A stretch of DNA of 64,000 bases from Deltaproteobacteria bacterium (GTDB taxonomy: Bacteria > Bdellovibrionota > Bdellovibrionia > Bdellovibrionales > JAMPXM01): assembly GCA_017302795.1 (NCBI GenBank), contig JAFLCB010000003.1, positions 152,650-216,649 of the forward strand, written 5' to 3'. Positions 60,194-64,000 of the stretch are shown piece by piece. The stretch's first letter is position 1; each line of letters begins with the position of its first letter. The notes beneath the pieces are model-generated. The model did no database searches. It worked only from the letters and a program-made list of their open reading frames with translations, and was not told where the DNA came from. The position numbers and the translations under genes are program-made.

Positions 60194-61021
60194 TCAATTT
60201 TGACGATGCGGAAAAAGCTGAATGTTCAGCTGGACAACCTGTTCTGCGGGTTCGGCATTTGTCATGTTCATCAAATCATCGATCCAGTTGGCAATTCGGT
60301 CTTGCAGAACGTCAAGCGAATGCTTCGCAATCGTAAAGGTGTTGCAATAGAACTTAGCATCCTTGGCGTAACGGGTATCCAGTGCGCGCATTGATTCTTG
60401 GAGTTGAGATTTGAGATAGCGTTTTTGATTTGAACTTCGGGATTGTCTGTCTTGAAACTGAATATAGCGATCAGTTAGTTCATACCGTTGATCAACAACA
60501 GAAACTAATTTTTCTCGCATTAAAGTTTCCACAATGGCCGCAACAGTTTCTTTTCTTGCTCCCGACCGGGTGGCAACAGACGCGAAACCGTCGTCCACGT
60601 GCAAGCCATCGAGACACACGATCACAGCTATCGTCACTGGGGAATCGAGCAGGGCGGTTGAAGATGATTTGCGAATGGTCGAAGGGCTTTTCATTGACGT
60701 GAGTTCAGAAAGGCGTGCGCGGTAATAGGCTTTTTCGCTATTTGATTCGGCTTGATTAAACAAGACGAGCGCTTCGAAGTAGCGCGTTTCGCTAGGAGTG
60801 AGATCAAGAGCAACGCTGAAGCGGTGAATGTTCGCGATCGTCAGCGCGCGGTCACCGTCGATCACTAATTTTAAATAGTTGGGGGAGCCGAGCTCAGCCG
60901 CTTCGGCAAATCGCTTGTAAGAATAAGCGGGATCATTTTTCTTTCTCAGGGTGTAGCAATCGAAAAGGAAACGGCGAAAGTCGTCATAACGGTAGAGATC
61001 TGGCGTGTAATTCGGTTTCAT
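60194..61021 (-). CDS. TIGR02147-family protein (probable regulator)
   Basis: 275 residues. The N-terminus has YRYDDFRRFLFDCYTLRKKNDPAYSYKRFAEAAELGSPNYLKLVIDGDRALTIANIHRFSVALDLTPSETRYFEALVLFNQA, the hallmark of the TIGR02147 family, with a helix-turn-helix-like region. The rest is helical with a winged-helix-like part (VAAIVETLMREKLVSVVDQRYELTD). The family is expanded in Bdellovibrio and Fibrobacter; function is probably DNA binding. It is on the minus strand and interrupts the dcw cluster between ftsI and murE. Confidence 0.85.
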   Translation of the reverse strand: MKPNYTPDLYRYDDFRRFLFDCYTLRKKNDPAYSYKRFAEAAELGSPNYLKLVIDGDRALTIANIHRFSVALDLTPSETRYFEALVLFNQAESNSEKAYYRARLSELTSMKSPSTIRKSSSTALLDSPVTIAVIVCLDGLHVDDGFASVATRSGARKETVAAIVETLMREKLVSVVDQRYELTDRYIQFQDRQSRSSNQKRYLKSQLQESMRALDTRYAKDAKFYCNTFTIAKHSLDVLQDRIANWIDDLMNMTNAEPAEQVVQLNIQLFPHRQN

Positions 61022-61204
61022 TTAGGCACCTCGACGGGGAAAAAGTCATCAAGCAGCACCACCTTTAACAGAAAGTTAAAGCTAACGCCAAATGACAACG
61101 TGAGAAGGGTTGAAACTTTCGGAGTTGGAGTTAGAACGATGGAGAAGTTCGAACTCGGCATTTAAAAAATGATTTTTAACTATAAAGAAAGTGTGGGGAA
61201 TTTT

Positions 61205-61663
61205 ATGAAAGCGAAATTGGTTTTATTGTTGGCGACCCTGTTTGTTGGATCGGGAATCTTGATGACAGAAAAAGCAGCCGCTCAATTGGCTCCGGCTCCA
61301 GTTGAAATCGCAGACTGCTGGCTTGAAAGCGGGATGGACATCGCCGACGGAGAATTTATCGTTCAGATCGAGACCTCTAAAGTGACGAAAGCACAGCTTC
61401 TAAAAATTCTTTCGGGACTCAATGGACGTAACCTCACAGCGGCAGCTTACCCTCTGATATTTGACAAATCGACTTTCGTTCACGTGAAAGCGGTGGACTA
61501 CGGCTTCGGTGCTTCTAAACTGAGTCGTGAGGACCTAAAATTGGCGGTTTACCTCGAACTCACTGAGGTATTGACTTACGGCGCTGCCAAAAAGGACTAC
61601 GGCACCTCTGCGGCATGCAATCATAACTCCTATCCGGCGCCTGCCGTCGGCGTTCGTAACTAA
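61205..61663 (+). CDS. Small secreted protein of unknown function
   Basis: 152 residues from ATG 61205 (GGGGA 6 bases upstream). A clear signal peptide (MKAKLVLLLATLFVGSGILM, probable cut after AAA in EKAAAQ). The mature protein has two Cys (DCWLES and AACNHNS) that may pair. No family recognised. It is divergent from the TIGR02147 gene, a frequent arrangement for a regulator and its target, but that is inference. murE follows after about 50 bases. Confidence 0.7.
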   Translation: MKAKLVLLLATLFVGSGILMTEKAAAQLAPAPVEIADCWLESGMDIADGEFIVQIETSKVTKAQLLKILSGLNGRNLTAAAYPLIFDKSTFVHVKAVDYGFGASKLSREDLKLAVYLELTEVLTYGAAKKDYGTSAACNHNSYPAPAVGVRN

Positions 61664-61716
61664 ACTCTTCAACTAAATAGTTGCCCCGCTGGTTCGACTT
61701 CACGACAATCAGGATT

Positions 61717-63318
61717 GTGAAGTTAAATCAGCTCATCTCTCAATGCCCAAGTTTGTCGATAGTCGGGTCTCCTCAAGACTGCGACGCGACGGGAATTTTT
61801 TTCGACGATCGCAAAGTTCTGCCGGGATCGATCTTCGTTGCCATTCGCGGGGCGCAGACCGATGGACACAAGTTCTTACAAGCGGCCATCGAGGCCGGAG
61901 CGTCTGCAGTCGTTGTCGAGGCCGATAACGCGGACAAAGCTCGGGCCCTTTGTGAGGACGCGGCACACGATACAGCTAACTTCGAAAAAGTGACCATCGG
62001 GTTTGCCGCTTCTACGCGCCTCGCGCTGGCGGAATTGGCTGCCGCGTTTCAAGGTTTCCCATCCCGCGGGCTTTTCACAGCTGCAGTGACAGGTACCAAC
62101 GGAAAAACGACCTCAACCTACATGATCGAACACGTATTAAACTTGGGCGGCTTACCGACCGGAGTCATTGGGACGATCGACCACCATCTTGGTTCGAAGG
62201 TCTGGCCGACGTCGATGACGACTCCTGACCCAGTTGAATTTCAACTTCGCCTGAAAGAATTCCTTCAGAATGGGGCACTTGCGGTTTCACTCGAGGCTTC
62301 AAGCCATGCTCTTGATCAGCGCCGGCTAGATAGTGTTGATTTTGATTTTGCCGTTTTTACAAATCTCACTCGCGATCACCTCGATTATCACCAGGCGATG
62401 GACGAGTACTTCATGGCAAAACACCGTCTTTTTTCTGAACTATTAGCAAGTTCGATTAAACCGAACCGAGTGGCACTTTTTAACGCCATGGATCCCTGGT
62501 CAATGCGGTCTTACGAGCTACTTTTGAATTCGAAAGACAGTCGACTTTCGAATCTGAAGATTTTTACTTTTGGAGACATGGGTGTAGCGCCGAATTCCGA
62601 TTTTCGATATCAGATTCTTTCACAAGGATTCGACGGAGTTAAGTTCGCCCTCACTTCGCAAAGCGGAAGTTTTGAAATAAAGATTTCGATGCCCGGGATT
62701 CACAATGTGCAAAACGCGGTTGGTGCTTTTGTGGCGGGGATTTCTGCGGGGCTTACGCCGTCCGCGATCGCTCACGCATTGACGCAAATGCGAGGCGTTC
62801 CGGGCCGCCTCGAGCGGGTACCGAATGACAAAGGAATCCATATCTTTGTCGACTACGCCCATACGGACGATGCATTGCGGGCCATTTTAGCAATGCTGGG
62901 CTCTGTACGATCTCAGGCGAAAGCGTCGAACTCGAGCCGGGATGCAAATGCCAATTTGATTACTTTATTCGGTTGCGGCGGCGACCGCGACCGCGGCAAA
63001 AGACCACTGATGATGCGTGTAGCGTTGGACGGCTCTGATAGCGTTGTGCTGACTTCCGACAACCCGCGTACTGAAGATCCCGAACAGATTCTCGACGACG
63101 CGATGGCAGCGGTGCAGGTCAATGAGCACGGAAAAGTCCGTCGTTACGTTGATCGTCGAATTGCGATCGAGAAAGCGTTGCAGTCGGCGAAACCTGGTGA
63201 CGTGGTTTTGATTGCCGGTAAAGGTCACGAAGTGACGCAGCAAATTGGTACTGTCAAATATCCGTTTTCAGATGTGAAAGTCGTGCTGGAAATTTTGGAA
63301 GGGAAATCCAATGGCTGA
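61717..63318 (+). CDS. murE: UDP-MurNAc-tripeptide synthetase, meso-DAP type
   Basis: 533 residues from GTG 61717 (TTG 61681 is an alternative). Mur-ligase ATP loop GTNGKTTSTY at 126-135, TTPDPVEFQ, LEASSHALDQ, LTRDHLDYH and the specificity motif Asp448-Asn-Pro-Arg451 (SDNPRTEDP), which selects meso-diaminopimelate rather than lysine. GKGHE near the end is typical. It adds the third amino acid to the peptidoglycan precursor in the cytoplasm. The stop overlaps the murF start by 8 bases. Confidence 0.95.
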   Translation: MKLNQLISQCPSLSIVGSPQDCDATGIFFDDRKVLPGSIFVAIRGAQTDGHKFLQAAIEAGASAVVVEADNADKARALCEDAAHDTANFEKVTIGFAASTRLALAELAAAFQGFPSRGLFTAAVTGTNGKTTSTYMIEHVLNLGGLPTGVIGTIDHHLGSKVWPTSMTTPDPVEFQLRLKEFLQNGALAVSLEASSHALDQRRLDSVDFDFAVFTNLTRDHLDYHQAMDEYFMAKHRLFSELLASSIKPNRVALFNAMDPWSMRSYELLLNSKDSRLSNLKIFTFGDMGVAPNSDFRYQILSQGFDGVKFALTSQSGSFEIKISMPGIHNVQNAVGAFVAGISAGLTPSAIAHALTQMRGVPGRLERVPNDKGIHIFVDYAHTDDALRAILAMLGSVRSQAKASNSSRDANANLITLFGCGGDRDRGKRPLMMRVALDGSDSVVLTSDNPRTEDPEQILDDAMAAVQVNEHGKVRRYVDRRIAIEKALQSAKPGDVVLIAGKGHEVTQQIGTVKYPFSDVKVVLEILEGKSNG

Positions 63319-64000
63319 ATGGAGTCTATCGGTTCAAGAGGCGGCCGCAGCAATGAATGGCCGCCTTGAGGTTATGGGCGGCGGTGGGCTGAATGACTTG
63401 GTATTCAGAGGCGTCGGAACTGATACTCGCTTGGATCTGCATGGCCTACTATTTTTTGCGCTGGTAGGCGACGTTCACGATGCTCATGTTCATCTGAAGT
63501 CGGCGATCGAAAAGGGAGCGACGGGCTTGGTTATTCATCGACCCCTCAATGAGACCGAGCGTTCGCAAATCAAAACCCGCGTCGAAGCAACGGGATTTCC
63601 CGTCGCGGTCGTTGTCGTTGAAAACACTTTGACGGCGCTACAAAACCTGTCTCGCCACTGGCGCCACAAATGTCGCGCCATGATTTTAGGAATTACCGGC
63701 ACCAATGGCAAAACCACGACAAAGGAATTTGCAGCGGCGATGATCAGTACGCGCTTAAAGGTTCAGTGGTCGAAAGGGAGTTTCAATAATCACTGGGGAG
63801 TTCCGATCTCTCTTCTTTCGATTGCTCCGGAGCACGATGTCGCCGTGATCGAAATGGGAATGAATCACCCTGGCGAGCTAAAAACACTTTCCCACCTTGC
63901 TGATGCGGACGCCGTCGTATGTACCATGGTAGGGCGCGGTCACCTTGAGGGTGTAGGGTCTGTTGAAGGTGTGGCTCGTGCAAAATCCGAAATTTACGAA
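63311..64000 (+). CDS. murF: UDP-MurNAc-tripeptide-D-Ala-D-Ala ligase (3' end outside window)
   Basis: The first 230 residues are visible; the frame is open to the right edge. It has the N-domain start WSLSVQEAAAAMNGRLEV, TDTRLDLHGLLFFALVGDVHDAHVH, the ATP loop GITGTNGKTTTKEF (130-136 region), SFNNHWGVPISLL and IEMGMNHPGEL, all diagnostic of MurF. It adds D-Ala-D-Ala to the precursor. ATG 63311 overlaps the murE stop. Confidence 0.95.
   Translation, partial: MAEWSLSVQEAAAAMNGRLEVMGGGGLNDLVFRGVGTDTRLDLHGLLFFALVGDVHDAHVHLKSAIEKGATGLVIHRPLNETERSQIKTRVEATGFPVAVVVVENTLTALQNLSRHWRHKCRAMILGITGTNGKTTTKEFAAAMISTRLKVQWSKGSFNNHWGVPISLLSIAPEHDVAVIEMGMNHPGELKTLSHLADADAVVCTMVGRGHLEGVGSVEGVARAKSEIYE

Noticed and set aside
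1-64000. tRNA, rRNA, CRISPR, attachment sites, origin
   Set aside because: Gaps were read on both strands for T-loop sequences, regular repeats and DnaA-box clusters; none was convincing.

Overview
The window looks like a chromosomal segment of a flagellated Gram-negative bacterium of the Bdellovibrionota type (Bdellovibrio relatives). This is inferred from gene content: a TIGR02147-family regulator, a MotE-like gene and a TIGR02530 gene inside the flagellar operon, an Mla/MCE lipid-transport operon (outer membrane), MurE with a meso-DAP signature, and a RAYT-type single transposase. No rRNA, tRNA, CRISPR array, prophage or complete insertion sequence was seen. Coding density is high, and many genes overlap by 4 to 23 bases.

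Layout. 1-3.4 kb: the end of metH, then a small methyltransferase and a glycosyltransferase, with long perfect hairpins between them. 3.5-6.6 kb: a large surface lipoprotein with seven RCC1 repeats set inside Gly-rich sequence. 6.8-11.2 kb: a co-translated operon rfbB-rfbA-galE plus a lipoprotein and a membrane-anchored protein (nucleotide sugars and envelope). 11.2-15 kb: an orphan histidine kinase, trmFO, a DciA-like gene and a zinc-ribbon gene. 15-18.1 kb: an Mla operon (lipoprotein, mlaE, mlaF, mlaD). 18.3-35 kb: a long motility operon, preceded by a good sigma-54 promoter candidate and containing its own receiver-less sigma-54 activator: TPR protein, activator, flgB, flgC, fliE, fliF, fliG, fliH, fliI, fliJ, MotE-like, fliK, flgD, TIGR02530, flgE. 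35.1-35.8 kb: a RAYT gene between palindromes. 35.9-45.5 kb: livFGMH and livK, separated by an accessory segment of six genes (GNAT-like, two unknown proteins, Fe/2OG hydroxylase-like, fatty-acid desaturase, radical SAM) that looks biosynthetic. 45.5-48.6 kb: pfkA between inverted repeats, HU, yacG and a lipoprotein. 49-53 kb: a subtilisin-like protease fused through a membrane helix to a PilZ domain, facing a tandem receiver/PilZ-like protein. 53-55.8 kb: a glutamine amidotransferase, an unknown gene, hpt and a zinc-ribbon membrane protein. 56-64 kb: the division and wall (dcw) cluster mraZ-rsmH-ftsL-ftsI-murE-murF, with an MraZ operator and with two unrelated genes between ftsI and murE.

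The strongest candidates for new biology are: (1) the 39.4-44.3 kb accessory segment inside the liv locus; (2) the subtilase-TM-PilZ fusion and its tandem receiver/PilZ neighbour, which suggest intracellular signalling acting on an exported protease; (3) the RAYT gene with palindromes whose 12-mer also recurs in the flagellar operon; and (4) the family of GGTACC-bounded hairpins. All assignments come from reading the sequence; no database search was possible.
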